DNA from: Streptomyces sp. NBC_00490
GTDB taxonomy: Bacteria > Actinomycetota > Actinomycetes > Streptomycetales > Streptomycetaceae
Length of the DNA stretch: 64,000 nucleotides
Assembly: GCF_036013645.1 (NCBI RefSeq)
Contig: NZ_CP107869.1
Span: 9,548,001 to 9,612,000 of the forward strand
Reading direction: 5' to 3'
The notes under the pieces are model-generated. The model ran no database searches, was not told the origin of the DNA, and saw only the letters and a list, made by a program, of their open reading frames with translations. The position numbers and the translations under genes were made by a program. This document shows, in pieces, positions 8,128 to 17,163 of the stretch (positions are counted from its first letter, which is position 1; every line of letters begins with the position of its first letter).

Positions 8128-10269
8128 TTGACCGCTGCCGTCGAAGCTGCCGAGGTGTCCCGGGTCTGGTCGCATCCGGAACTCGGCCTGCACGCCGTCA
8201 TGGACGCCACCGGCGCGGTGCGACTGGGCAGACCCGGCCAGGACTGGGCCGGCCTGGTCCCCCTGGTCGAGGTCACCGCCACCGGCCACGGACGCATGTG
8301 GTCGGGCGAACGCTTCATCGAGACGGCGATCGGTGACCGTCTGAGCTATCTGAGCCATGAGACGGTCCAGGACGGCGGACGGGAGCGTACGACGATCCGG
8401 CTCGCGGACGCCACGACCGGTCTGGCCGCCGACGTCACCCTGGAGGCACGTCCGGGCAGCGGTTTCCTGCGGGCCCGGGTGCGCCTGGCCAACGAGGGCG
8501 GCACAGCGCTCCGCCTGGAGAGCGTCTCCACCCTGACCCTCGGCGGCATCGTCGACGCGGACGGCGGTCTCGACGACCTGACCCTGCACTGGGCGGACAA
8601 CGACTGGCTCGCCGAATGCCGTTGGCGCCAGGACGCCTTCCGCAAACGGGTGGTCCCGCTGAGCCGGTCCGCCCACGGCCACGAAGGCCGGGGCTGCTTC
8701 GAGCGGTACTCGCAGGGAAGCTGGTCCACCGGCCGCCACCTCCCCGTGGCCGGCCTCACCGACAGCGCGGGCCGCGCCTGGCTGTGGCAGATCGAGTCCA
8801 GCGCGGGCTGGCGATTCGAGACCGGCGAGCGCGAAGGTGCCGCCTACGTGGCCCTGTTCGGCCCCGACGACGCCCACCACCAGTGGCACCACACCCTGGC
8901 CCCCGGCGAGGAGTTCCACACCGTTCCGGCCGTCCTGGTCCACACGGAGACCGGCGGACTGGACGCGGCCTTCGGTGAACTGACCGACTACCGCCGCGGC
9001 ATCCGCCGCGATCACCCCGACCGCCTCGCGCTGCCGGTGATCTACAACGACTACATGAACACCCTGATGGGCGACCCCACCACGGAACGCCTCCTGCCGC
9101 TGATCGAGGCGGCGGGCGAGGCCGGCGCCGAGGTGTTCGTGATCGACGCGGGCTGGTACGACGACGACGCCCAGGGCTGGTGGGACGCCGTCGGCGCCTG
9201 GGAGCCCGCCGCCCGCCGCTTCCCGGGCGGTCTGCCCGAGGTCCTGGACGCCGTCAGAGCGCACGGGATGACCCCGGGACTCTGGCTCGAACCCGAAGTC
9301 GTCGGCGTACGCAGTCCCCTGGCCGGCACGCTGCCGCCCGAGGCGTTCTTCCGGCGCGGCGGTCTGCGCGTCACCGAACACGGGCGCCACCACCTGGACC
9401 TGCGTCACCCGGCCGCCCGCGCCCACCTCGACGAGGTCGTGGACCGGCTGGTCGGCGAGTGGGGCGTCGGCTACCTGAAGCTCGACTACAACATCAACAT
9501 CGGCCCCGGCACGGAGAACGGCTCCGAGAGCCCGGGCGCCGGTCTGCTCGGGCATCACCGCGCCCACCTCGACTGGATGGCCGCGCTCCTCGACCGGCAT
9601 CCCGATCTCGTCCTGGAGAACTGCGGGTCGGGCGGTCTGCGCATGGACTACGCGCAGTTGGCCGTGGCCCAGCTGCAGTCCACCAGCGACCAGCAGGACC
9701 TCCTGCGCTACCCGCCCATCGCCGCCGCGGCCGCCACCGCCGTGATACCGGAGCAGGCCGCGGTCTGGGCCTACCCCCAGCCGGACCTCACCCTCGACGA
9801 GATCGCCTTCACCCTCACCGGGGCGCTGCTCGGCCGCGTCCACCTGTCCGGCTTCCTCAATCTGATGAGCGAGGAGCAGGCCGGCCTCGTCCGCTCGGCG
9901 ATCTCCGTCTACAAGGAGCTCCGGCCGGAGCTCGGCGGCGCGCGTCCGTTCTGGCCTCTGGGGCTTCCCGCCTGGGAGGACGCCTGGCTCGCCCACGGAC
10001 TACGAGGTCAGGGCGCCACGTTCCTCACGGTCTGGAGAAGGGCACCGGGCGACGCCGGAACACCCGATCCGTCCGCCGACACCGACCGCACCCTCACCGT
10101 CCCGCATCTGCGAGGCGCTCACGTACAGCCCACGGTGCTGTACCCCACGACAGCCGATGCTGCCGTGAAGTGGGACGCGGACGCGGGGCAGCTCACCGTC
10201 TCGCTGCCGAGGGAGAACACCGCTGTGCTCCTCCGGTTGAGCTCGGACGTGGTCGACTCGTCGCCATGA
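8128..10269 (+). CDS. Alpha-galactosidase, GH36
   Basis: A 713-residue cytoplasmic enzyme (no signal peptide) that removes terminal alpha-galactosyl groups from imported oligosaccharides such as melibiose or raffinose. Landmarks are an N-terminal beta-sandwich, VIDAGWYDDD near residue 340, YLKLDYNINIG with the nucleophile Asp453, and ENCGSGGLRMDYAQL with the acid/base Asp507. The start is a TTG codon at 8128, supported by a strong GGAAGGGG ribosome site seven bases upstream; no closer ATG or GTG gives the expected N-terminus. It is transcribed divergently from the LacI/ABC operon and very likely shares its repressor. Confidence 0.93.
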   Translation: MTAAVEAAEVSRVWSHPELGLHAVMDATGAVRLGRPGQDWAGLVPLVEVTATGHGRMWSGERFIETAIGDRLSYLSHETVQDGGRERTTIRLADATTGLAADVTLEARPGSGFLRARVRLANEGGTALRLESVSTLTLGGIVDADGGLDDLTLHWADNDWLAECRWRQDAFRKRVVPLSRSAHGHEGRGCFERYSQGSWSTGRHLPVAGLTDSAGRAWLWQIESSAGWRFETGEREGAAYVALFGPDDAHHQWHHTLAPGEEFHTVPAVLVHTETGGLDAAFGELTDYRRGIRRDHPDRLALPVIYNDYMNTLMGDPTTERLLPLIEAAGEAGAEVFVIDAGWYDDDAQGWWDAVGAWEPAARRFPGGLPEVLDAVRAHGMTPGLWLEPEVVGVRSPLAGTLPPEAFFRRGGLRVTEHGRHHLDLRHPAARAHLDEVVDRLVGEWGVGYLKLDYNINIGPGTENGSESPGAGLLGHHRAHLDWMAALLDRHPDLVLENCGSGGLRMDYAQLAVAQLQSTSDQQDLLRYPPIAAAAATAVIPEQAAVWAYPQPDLTLDEIAFTLTGALLGRVHLSGFLNLMSEEQAGLVRSAISVYKELRPELGGARPFWPLGLPAWEDAWLAHGLRGQGATFLTVWRRAPGDAGTPDPSADTDRTLTVPHLRGAHVQPTVLYPTTADAAVKWDADAGQLTVSLPRENTAVLLRLSSDVVDSSP

Positions 10270-10319
10270 CGCCTCTGGGGCCGCTCGCTCGTGTCTCCGA
10301 GGGGGATGTACCGAGGTCC

Positions 10320-12611
10320 TTACGCCACGCCGCTCAGCGTGTCCGCGAACCGGCGGCGGGAGGCGCGGGCGGCCGGTAGCACCGCCAGCGCCAGGGCGCC
10401 CAGTACCGCCGCCGCGCCGAACGCCGACAGCATGACGGGGGAGGGGCCGTGCGCGATCCCGGCCCCGATCCCGCTCGATCGGCCCTGGGCGTCGATCAAC
10501 CAGTGCGCGAGGGGGAGCCCGACCACCAGGGCGACCGTCACCGCGGCGAGCGCGGTGCAGCCGGTGGCCGTGACGGTGATCGCGGTGATCTGCCGGGGTG
10601 ACAGTCCGATCGCCTTCAGCGCGAGCAGGTCCCGTTCCCCCTCGCGGACACTGCCGCCGATCGCGGTGAGGAGATCGACGAGTCCGATGAGGGCGAGGAC
10701 GCCGAGCAGACCGACCACGACGGCGCGCAGCGGCGGCAGACCGTCGGCGGGGTTCGCCACGACATGCACGTCCAGCTGTCCGCGACCGGCCGAGGTCGCC
10801 AGGTCGGTGGCGACCCGGTGCGGCTCGGCACCGGCCCGCAGCCGGATCTGGTAGAGCATCGGCCGAAGCGTCGGGTCGTTCTCCTGCAAGGTGTCGAGCG
10901 AGGTGGAGATGGTCCGGCCGGCGTTCTCGGGTTCGATGCTGCGGCCCACGATGTGCAGGATCTGGGGTCGGCCGGAGACGGTCATGCGCACCCAGTCGCC
11001 GACACGTACGTCCAGCAGATCCAGCAGCCCCTGCCCGGCGACCGCCTCGTCGGATCCGTGGGCGAGACGTCCCTCGGCCAGCGTATAGGGGTACGGCTCC
11101 GCACGGGTGCCGAGGCCGCGCAGGGCGATCGTGGCCGTCTGGCCCGGTACCAGGGCCGCCACCTCGACGCCCGGATAGACGGCGGCGACTTCGGGACTGC
11201 GGGCGAGGAGTGCGCGGGTGGCCGGGTCGCTCAACGTGTCGTCGGCACGGACGGTGAGGGCGGCCGCCAGCCCCATCTGCTCCGGTCTGCTGTGGAAGCG
11301 GTCGATGGTCGTCCACGCGCTCATCGCCACCACGATCAGCAGCAGCGGCAGGGCGAGACGGGCGATCGTGGCCAGTGAGCGCGCGCGGCGCGTGAACGCC
11401 TTGTGCCAGCCGAGGACCAGCGCGGGCGGCAGCCGCAGGCCGAGGGCGCGGCGCGCGGGGCCCGACAGGCGTCCGGCGGCCGGGGCTGCGGTCCGCGGCA
11501 CCGGGACCGGTGGCACCCGTCCTGCCCGCCAGGCCGCGAGTCCGGTGGTCGCCGCGATGAAGAGCACCACGCCAACGGGCACCGCGACCAGTGTCACGGC
11601 ATGCCCCGGCAGCCCCTGCCACAGGGCGACCGCGTCCCCGAGGCGCCCGGGCATCCGGCTGCCCAGGGCCTGCGTGAGCGTCGCCGCGGCCACGGCACCC
11701 AGCAGGGCGTACGCGAGGTGCTGGAGCAGGAAGACACGGACCACCTGACCCGGTGTGAAACCGATCGCCTTGAGGACCGAGATGTCCCGCAGATGGCCTC
11801 GGATGCGGGTGCCGATGGCCCCGTGCACGGCGAGACCGGCGGCGACCAGCGCGCCCAGGCCGAACAGGCCCAGTATCTGGCCGAGCAGCCGGTCGTCGCC
11901 CTGTGCCTCGGACCGGGCCTGCCGCCAGGTGGAGACCTCGCCGACGGCACCGGCACCGAGCACGGTGACAGCGCGCTGGACGGCGTAGTCGGTGTCGTCG
12001 GGGTCGGTCAGGCGCAGTCCGATCACCTGGCCCCCGGAGCCGGCGTGCGGTACGGCGGACGGGAGCGCCCAGACCACCCCCGACCGCTCGCCCCGGCGAT
12101 ACTGCGGCTCGGCACTGTCGGCGACGCCCAGGACGGTCAGCGCTCCGGTCCCGCCGGACAGTGTCAGCGCGTCTCCCGGCTCGGCCAGCAGCGCCCGCGC
12201 GAGGCTCTTCTCCAGCACCACGCCGTCGGGTGTCGCCGGGTCCAGCCAGCGGCCCGAGGTGAGCAACGGGCGGCCGGTCGCGGGCTCTTCGGTCGCGCCG
12301 CGCAGTTCGACGGAGGCCCGGGAGCCACGGGAGGTGACGGTGGCGGAAGCCGTGGGGTAGGGGCCCGCGACGGCCTCGACGCCGTCCAGCCGGGCGAGCT
12401 CGGACACCTTGGCGGAGGGCTCCGTGTGGATCCACACGTGTGCGCCCCGGGACTGCGTGAAGACCCGCTGCCAAGGGTTGGTCGCGTAGCCGAAGAGCGC
12501 CGCCGCCAGCAGCAGGGAGGTGACGATGCCGACGGTGGCGAGCACCAGGAACAGTGCCTCGCCGCGATGTGTCCGCAGGTCCGAGTGCGCCCAGCGCAAG
12601 GTGGCTCGCAT
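10320..12611 (-). CDS. ABC transporter permease, FtsX/MacB type
   Basis: A 763-residue membrane protein with an N-terminal helix (EALFLVLATVGIVTSLLLAA), a large extracellular domain, and two blocks of FtsX-type helices (around residues 250-350 and 630-740) carrying the motifs ISVLKAIGFTPGQ and LLALKAIGLSPRQ. Such permeases couple ATP hydrolysis to export of lipids, peptides or drugs, or to signalling in the envelope. It follows the ATPase gene by three bases and so belongs to the PadR operon. The substrate is unknown. Confidence 0.9.
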   Translation of the reverse strand: MRATLRWAHSDLRTHRGEALFLVLATVGIVTSLLLAAALFGYATNPWQRVFTQSRGAHVWIHTEPSAKVSELARLDGVEAVAGPYPTASATVTSRGSRASVELRGATEEPATGRPLLTSGRWLDPATPDGVVLEKSLARALLAEPGDALTLSGGTGALTVLGVADSAEPQYRRGERSGVVWALPSAVPHAGSGGQVIGLRLTDPDDTDYAVQRAVTVLGAGAVGEVSTWRQARSEAQGDDRLLGQILGLFGLGALVAAGLAVHGAIGTRIRGHLRDISVLKAIGFTPGQVVRVFLLQHLAYALLGAVAAATLTQALGSRMPGRLGDAVALWQGLPGHAVTLVAVPVGVVLFIAATTGLAAWRAGRVPPVPVPRTAAPAAGRLSGPARRALGLRLPPALVLGWHKAFTRRARSLATIARLALPLLLIVVAMSAWTTIDRFHSRPEQMGLAAALTVRADDTLSDPATRALLARSPEVAAVYPGVEVAALVPGQTATIALRGLGTRAEPYPYTLAEGRLAHGSDEAVAGQGLLDLLDVRVGDWVRMTVSGRPQILHIVGRSIEPENAGRTISTSLDTLQENDPTLRPMLYQIRLRAGAEPHRVATDLATSAGRGQLDVHVVANPADGLPPLRAVVVGLLGVLALIGLVDLLTAIGGSVREGERDLLALKAIGLSPRQITAITVTATGCTALAAVTVALVVGLPLAHWLIDAQGRSSGIGAGIAHGPSPVMLSAFGAAAVLGALALAVLPAARASRRRFADTLSGVA

Positions 12612-12614
12612 CGG

Positions 12615-13364
12615 TCAGTCCTTCAGCTGGAGCACGGCGGAGGCGTCCGTGCTCGGCGACGGCGTGCCGTCCAGCCGAGCGTCGTCGGCTATTCGGCCGT
12701 CGAAGAAGCTGATCACCCGGTCCGCGGCGCTCGCCAGTCGTGCGTCGTGCGTGACCAGGAGGATGGTCTGGCCGCGCTGGTGGAAACGGGACAGCAGCCG
12801 CATCACCTCGCGGGTGCCCTTGCTGTCCAGGCTGCCCGCGGGCTCGTCGGCGAGCAGCAGCGGCGGATGGTTGACCAGCGCCCGGGCCAGCGCCACCCGC
12901 TGCTGTTCGCCGCCGGACAGCTCGCCCGGCATGCTCCGCTCCTTGCCCGTGAGGCCCAGCTCGGTCAGCAGCTCGTCCCGCTCCGCGCGCGCCTGCTTGG
13001 GGGAGACCCCGGCCAGCAGCGCGGGCAGTTCGACGTTGTCCGCGACCGACAGGTTGGAGACCAGGTTGAAGAACTGGAAGACGATGCCGATCCGGCGCCG
13101 GCGTTCCACGGCCCACCGCGCCTCGCTGTAGGCGTCCGCGCGCTCGCCGTTCAGCCAGATGCTGCCGCTGTCCGGTCGCTGGAGTCCGCCGAGCAGATGC
13201 AGCAGGGTCGACTTGCCGGCGCCGGAAGGACCGGTGACGGCCACGAATTCGCCCTGCCGCACACACAGATCCACCCCGCGTACGGCGTGCGCGGGCGCAC
13301 CCTCGCCGTGGTGGGTCTTGACGAGGCCTTCGGCGCGCAGCACAGGAGTGGGGGTGTCGCTCAT
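12615..13364 (-). CDS. ABC transporter ATP-binding protein, LolD/MacB type
   Basis: A 249-residue ATPase with Walker A GPSGAGKST, signature LSGGEQQRVALARAL and Walker B LLLADEPAGSLDS; the Asp after the signature region and the switch His (LLVTHD) are present. The start ATG 13364 overlaps the stop of the PadR gene (ATGA). It energises the FtsX-type permease encoded directly downstream. An upstream in-frame start would overlap PadR by a further 27 bases and is less likely. Confidence 0.93.
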   Translation of the reverse strand: MSDTPTPVLRAEGLVKTHHGEGAPAHAVRGVDLCVRQGEFVAVTGPSGAGKSTLLHLLGGLQRPDSGSIWLNGERADAYSEARWAVERRRRIGIVFQFFNLVSNLSVADNVELPALLAGVSPKQARAERDELLTELGLTGKERSMPGELSGGEQQRVALARALVNHPPLLLADEPAGSLDSKGTREVMRLLSRFHQRGQTILLVTHDARLASAADRVISFFDGRIADDARLDGTPSPSTDASAVLQLKD

Positions 13365-13876
13365 TCCGGCTCCTCCAGTTCCTCCTGGCAACGCTCCAGC
13401 CAGTCGAGGTCGGCCTGGAGGTGCAGCATGGCGCCTTCGACCAACAGATGGGCGATCCGGTTGTCCCGGTTCTCGGCCGTGACGAGCTTCGACAGGTTGC
13501 GCATGGTGTTCAGGTAGTGGCGTCGCTGCTTGTTGATCAGGTCTAGCTGGTCGGCGAGACCGGTCTGCGGGGCGAGCGCGAACTTCATGAAGAACTCGTC
13601 CCGCACCCGCGGTTCGTCGGCCGTGTCCTCGTACCAGGCGAGCAGCGTCTCCTGCCCGGCGTCGGTGAGGCGGTAGATCTTCTTGTTGGGCCGACTCGAC
13701 TGCTCGACCTCTTCGCCCTCGATCAGTCCCGACTTCTCGAGGCGGCCGAGAGTCACGTAGATCTGGCCGATGTTCGGCTGAGGGTACGCGGCACCCAGCA
13801 GTTGCTCAAGGTCCTGCTTGAGCTCGTAGCCATGGGCCGGGCCGCGTGCCAGCAGTGCCAGGAGGGGCAGGCGCAC
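13361..13876 (-). CDS. PadR family transcriptional regulator
   Basis: A 171-residue repressor beginning with the PadR winged helix (LLALLARGPAHGYELKQDLE, IYVTLGRLEKSGLIEGEE) and ending in the C-terminal helical dimerisation domain. The GTG start at 13876 is preceded by GAGGAGGA at a good distance. It is the first gene of the padR-ATPase-FtsX operon, an arrangement in which PadR typically represses its own transporter and senses the exported compound. A candidate operator lies 54 bases upstream of the start. Confidence 0.92.
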   Translation of the reverse strand: MRLPLLALLARGPAHGYELKQDLEQLLGAAYPQPNIGQIYVTLGRLEKSGLIEGEEVEQSSRPNKKIYRLTDAGQETLLAWYEDTADEPRVRDEFFMKFALAPQTGLADQLDLINKQRRHYLNTMRNLSKLVTAENRDNRIAHLLVEGAMLHLQADLDWLERCQEELEEPE

Positions 13877-13929
13877 TCGTGCTGTCCTCCTCGCAGCCTC
13901 GTAGTGTGGTCCAGGCCCTAGTATCGCCC

Positions 13930-13944
13930 ATACCTAACGGGTAT
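13930..13944. promoter_or_regulatory. Inverted repeat with TACCTAAC box between padR and the binding-protein gene
   Basis: ATACC-TAACG-GGTAT, with perfect 5-base arms, lies between the divergent PadR and binding-protein genes. The left half ATACCTAAC recurs twice in front of the GH13 gene (15295-15312 and 15415-15423). It may be the PadR operator or the site of a sugar regulator encoded elsewhere. Confidence 0.5.
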
Positions 13945-14000
13945 ACATGGCCACTGATTCCGGGCGAGGGAGCCCAGCGCCGGTGTACAGGGAGGAACCT

Positions 14001-15269
14001 ATGCGGTGGATACGCGCCGCCGGTAGGGGCCTTCTCGTCCTCGCGGTGGTCCTGGCCGGTTACGGCGGGACGGGCGCCCGTGCCGACGGGGGGTCCGAGG
14101 GCCGTGGACCACTGACCCTGGCCACGGGCGGCGACCTGACCGGCTATCTCGGCTCGCTCCTCCAGGGCTGGAACCGCGCCCACCCGTCGGAGCGGGTCAC
14201 CCTTGTCGAACTGCCGGACTCCCCGGACGAGACCCGCGCCCAGATGATCACCGACCTGCGCGACGGGGACCACGGCCGTTTCGACGTGCTCAACATCGAC
14301 GTCGCCTGGACCTCGGAGTTCGCCGCCGCCGACTGGATACGCCCACTGCCGCGCGACCGTTTCCCGCTGGGCAGTTTCCTCCCGCCGGTCGTGGACACGG
14401 CGACGTACGACGGACAGCTGTACGCCGTCCCGTACGTCACCAATGCGGGCCTGCTGCTGTACCGCAAGGACGTCCTCGCCGCGGAGGGCGTCCCGGCGCC
14501 CCGCACCTGGGCCGAGCTGGAGCGCGACGCGAAGACGATCGCGCCCCGGCACGCACTCGACGGCTACGCGGGCCAGTTCCTGCCCTACGAGGGACTCACC
14601 GTCAACGCGGCCGAGGCCGTGTACTCGGCGGGTGGCACCATCCTCGGCGACGAGGGCGACCGTGTGACCGTCGGCTCGGCCGCCCGGGAGGGTATCGGGT
14701 TCCTCGCCCGGGGCGTCCGGGAGGGCTGGGTGCCCAAGGAGGCGCTGACGTACACGGAGGAGGAGTCCAGGCGGGCGTTCCAGGACGGGCGGCTGCTCTT
14801 CCTGCGTAACTGGCCCTACGCGTACGTCAGCGCGTCCGCCGCGGGTTCCGCGGTCGCCGGCAAGGTCGGCGCCGTGCCTCTGCCGGGTCCCGACGGGCCC
14901 GGGACCAGTGTGCTCGGCGGCTCCAACCTGGCCGTCACGTCACATGCCGCGCATCCGGAGACCGCCGCGCGCCTGATCGCCTACCTCACCAGTGAGGGAG
15001 TCCAGCGGCAGGTTCTGCTGAAGGGCGCGCTGCCTCCCGTACGCGCGGATCTGTACGCGGATCCGGACCTGGTGCGGAAGTTCCCGTACCTGCCGACCCT
15101 GCGCGCCAGTGTCCTCACGGCCGCGCCGCGCCCGAAGAGCCCCCGCTACGACCAGGTCAGCCTGGTGGTGCAGGCGGTCGTCCACGACGCGATGACCGGG
15201 CACACGACTCCCGCGGCGGCCGTGCGACGGCTGGCCAGGGAGCTGGCGGAGATCGCCCGTCGCGGCTGA
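14001..15269 (+). CDS. Sugar ABC transporter substrate-binding protein lacking the lipobox cysteine
   Basis: A 422-residue extracellular solute-binding protein of the trehalose/maltose-binding type (PLTLATGGDLTGYLG, FDVLNIDVAWTSEFAAADWI, GGSNLAVTSHA). The start ATG 14001 follows GGAGGA at 13991-13996. The signal sequence GLLVLAVVLAGYGGTGARA looks like a lipoprotein signal except that the expected Cys is Tyr21 (TAC in place of TGC). The protein may instead be cleaved after ARA and released. It stands immediately upstream of the GH13/AglEFG-like genes, whose own binding protein is encoded at 17164-18492, so it may feed the same permeases or be a freed paralogue. Confidence 0.85.
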   Translation: MRWIRAAGRGLLVLAVVLAGYGGTGARADGGSEGRGPLTLATGGDLTGYLGSLLQGWNRAHPSERVTLVELPDSPDETRAQMITDLRDGDHGRFDVLNIDVAWTSEFAAADWIRPLPRDRFPLGSFLPPVVDTATYDGQLYAVPYVTNAGLLLYRKDVLAAEGVPAPRTWAELERDAKTIAPRHALDGYAGQFLPYEGLTVNAAEAVYSAGGTILGDEGDRVTVGSAAREGIGFLARGVREGWVPKEALTYTEEESRRAFQDGRLLFLRNWPYAYVSASAAGSAVAGKVGAVPLPGPDGPGTSVLGGSNLAVTSHAAHPETAARLIAYLTSEGVQRQVLLKGALPPVRADLYADPDLVRKFPYLPTLRASVLTAAPRPKSPRYDQVSLVVQAVVHDAMTGHTTPAAAVRRLARELAEIARRG

Positions 15270-15294
15270 GAGCTCTGCCGCTCTCCCTTCCTCC

Positions 15295-15311
15295 TACCTA
15301 CATGTTAGGTA
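15295..15311. promoter_or_regulatory. 17-bp palindromic operator upstream of the GH13 operon
   Basis: TACCTA-CATGT-TAGGTA has perfect 6-base arms. On the opposite strand it reads TTACCTAAC, matching the boxes at 13930 and 15415. It lies about 155 bases upstream of the GH13 start and just after the previous gene, in a good position for an operator controlling the alpha-glucoside operon. Confidence 0.55.
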
Positions 15312-15394
15312 ACGCCACGGTCTCACCCTCTCTCACTTGGGGACCATTTATCCGTATATAGAGACCCGTTGTCTCGATAGCTGCTGCGAGTTCA

Positions 15395-15426
15395 TTGACA
15401 CCTGCCTGAAACGGATACCTAACATG
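15395..15426 (+). promoter_or_regulatory. Probable promoter of the alpha-glucoside operon with TACCTAAC box
   Basis: TTGACA (15395-15400) matches a -35 consensus. A -10-like TAACAT lies at 15420-15425, giving a long 19-base spacer. The box ATACCTAACATG (15415-15426) overlaps this -10, which is what a repressor site should do. The GH13 start follows about 40 bases downstream. Confidence 0.45.
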
Positions 15427-15464
15427 CATGCATAACAGTCAGCCCGCACAGACAGGTCCATGGG

Positions 15465-17111
15465 GTGAGCTCCAAGCACATCGACACGCCGCACTGGTGG
15501 CGTGATGCAGTGATCTACCAGGTGTACGTCCGCAGCTTCCTGGACAGCACCGGCGACGGCGTCGGCGATCTCGCCGGAGTCCGCGCGGGGCTGCCCTACC
15601 TGAAGAAGCTGGGAGTCGACGGGATCTGGCTGAGCCCCTTCTACCCCTCACCGCAGCACGACCACGGCTACGACGTCGCCGACTACTGCGATGTCGACCC
15701 GCTCTTCGGGGACCTCGCCGAGTTCGACCTGCTGATGGCGGCGGCCCGGCGGCTGGGCATCAGGGTCCTGCTCGACATCGTCCCCAACCACTGCTCCAGC
15801 GACCACCCGTGGTTCCGCGAGGCACTGGCCTCCGAGGCGGGCAGCGCGGCCCGGGCCCGCTTCCACTTCGCCGACGGGCAGGGCCCCGACGGGACCGAGC
15901 CGCCCAACAACTGGCACGCCATGTTCGGCGGCCCCGCATGGTCCCGGGTCACGGAGCCGGACGGCCGCCCGGGCCAGTGGTACCTGCACATGTTCACCCC
16001 CGAACAGCCCGACTGGAACTGGCGCGACCCCGAAGTCGGTGCCGAGTTCGACCGCGTCCTGCGCTTCTGGCTCGACCGGGGCGTGGACGGCTTCCGCATC
16101 GACGTCGCCGCCGGACTCTTCAAACACCCCGAACTGCCCGACTCGCCCGACCCCGAGGCCGACGCCCGTACGCGTGACTCCGTCAACCCTCTCGCCTGGA
16201 ACCAGCCGGAGGTGCACGGAGTGTGGCGCCGCTGGCGCGCGGTGTGCGAGGAGTACGCGGCGCGCGACGGCCGCGAGCGGCTCCTGGTCGGCGAGGTCTC
16301 GGTCCCCACAGCCCGTGAACACGCGAAGTACGTACGCCCCGACGAACTGCACCAGGCCTTCTTCTTCGACCTGTTGAGCGCCTCCTGGGACGCCGACGCC
16401 TTCCGCAAGGTCATCTCCGAGGCCATGCAGGACATCGCGGGAACGGGATCGACCGTCACCTGGGTACTCAACAACCACGATCAGGTCCGCACCGTGACCC
16501 GCTACGGCGAACCGGCCCCCGAGGGCAGCGGACTCGGCGCCGCCCGCGCCCGTGCCGCCGCCCTGCTGATGCTCGCGCTGCCCGGCGGCGCGTACATCTA
16601 CCAGGGCGAGGAGCTGGGACTGCCCGAGGTCGTCGACCTGCCGGACGACGTGCTCACCGACCCGATCTTCCACCGCACCGGCAGCCGCGCCCGCATCCGC
16701 GACGGCTGCAGGGTGCCCCTGCCGTGGTCCGGACAGGCCTCGCCCTTCGGCTTCACCTCGGGCGTCGAGCACGTCAAGCCCTGGCTGCCGCAGCCGGACT
16801 ACTTCGCCGAGTACGCCACGGACCGGGCCCTCGCCGACACCCGCTCCTTCTGGCACCTGTACCGCGACGGCCTCCAACTGCGCTCCGCGCTGCCCCAGTT
16901 GGGCGAGGGTGAGATGCGCTGGCTGGACACCCAGCCCGGCGTCCTCGGCTTCGTCCGCGGCGACGGCCTCGTCTGCGCCGTCAACTTCGGTACGGCGCCC
17001 ACGCCGGCGCCCGTCTCCGGCACCCCCCTGCTGTCCAGCGGCCCCTGCCCGGCCGGGGTGCTCCCCGGTTCCACGGCCGCCTGGTGGATCGGCGACGACA
17101 CCGATTCCTGA
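15465..17111 (+). CDS. GH13 alpha-glucosidase
   Basis: A 548-residue cytoplasmic amylase-family enzyme. All conserved regions are present: DIVPNHCS (region I), GFRIDVAAGL with nucleophile Asp213, LVGEVSV with acid/base Glu277, and VLNNHDQ with Asp339. The pattern YQVYVRSFLDSTGDGVGDL and the overall length fit alpha-glucosidase or oligo-1,6-glucosidase subfamilies acting on short imported alpha-glucosides rather than starch amylases. The GTG start at 15465 opens a run of genes leading into the binding protein and permeases. No signal peptide is seen. Confidence 0.92.
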   Translation: MSSKHIDTPHWWRDAVIYQVYVRSFLDSTGDGVGDLAGVRAGLPYLKKLGVDGIWLSPFYPSPQHDHGYDVADYCDVDPLFGDLAEFDLLMAAARRLGIRVLLDIVPNHCSSDHPWFREALASEAGSAARARFHFADGQGPDGTEPPNNWHAMFGGPAWSRVTEPDGRPGQWYLHMFTPEQPDWNWRDPEVGAEFDRVLRFWLDRGVDGFRIDVAAGLFKHPELPDSPDPEADARTRDSVNPLAWNQPEVHGVWRRWRAVCEEYAARDGRERLLVGEVSVPTAREHAKYVRPDELHQAFFFDLLSASWDADAFRKVISEAMQDIAGTGSTVTWVLNNHDQVRTVTRYGEPAPEGSGLGAARARAAALLMLALPGGAYIYQGEELGLPEVVDLPDDVLTDPIFHRTGSRARIRDGCRVPLPWSGQASPFGFTSGVEHVKPWLPQPDYFAEYATDRALADTRSFWHLYRDGLQLRSALPQLGEGEMRWLDTQPGVLGFVRGDGLVCAVNFGTAPTPAPVSGTPLLSSGPCPAGVLPGSTAAWWIGDDTDS

Positions 17112-17163
17112 ACCCCACACCTCCCCACCCCGGAAATCACCTTCCCCGAAAGGGACATCAACG

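Noticed and set aside
8074..9996. A minus-strand frame of 640 codons opposite the GH36 gene
   Set aside because: No motifs, while the plus strand has a complete GH36 enzyme.
10000..13266. A minus-strand open frame of about 1090 codons over the FtsX/ABC genes
   Set aside because: It is a shadow of the true FtsX and ATPase frames, rich in Arg/Pro with no domain.
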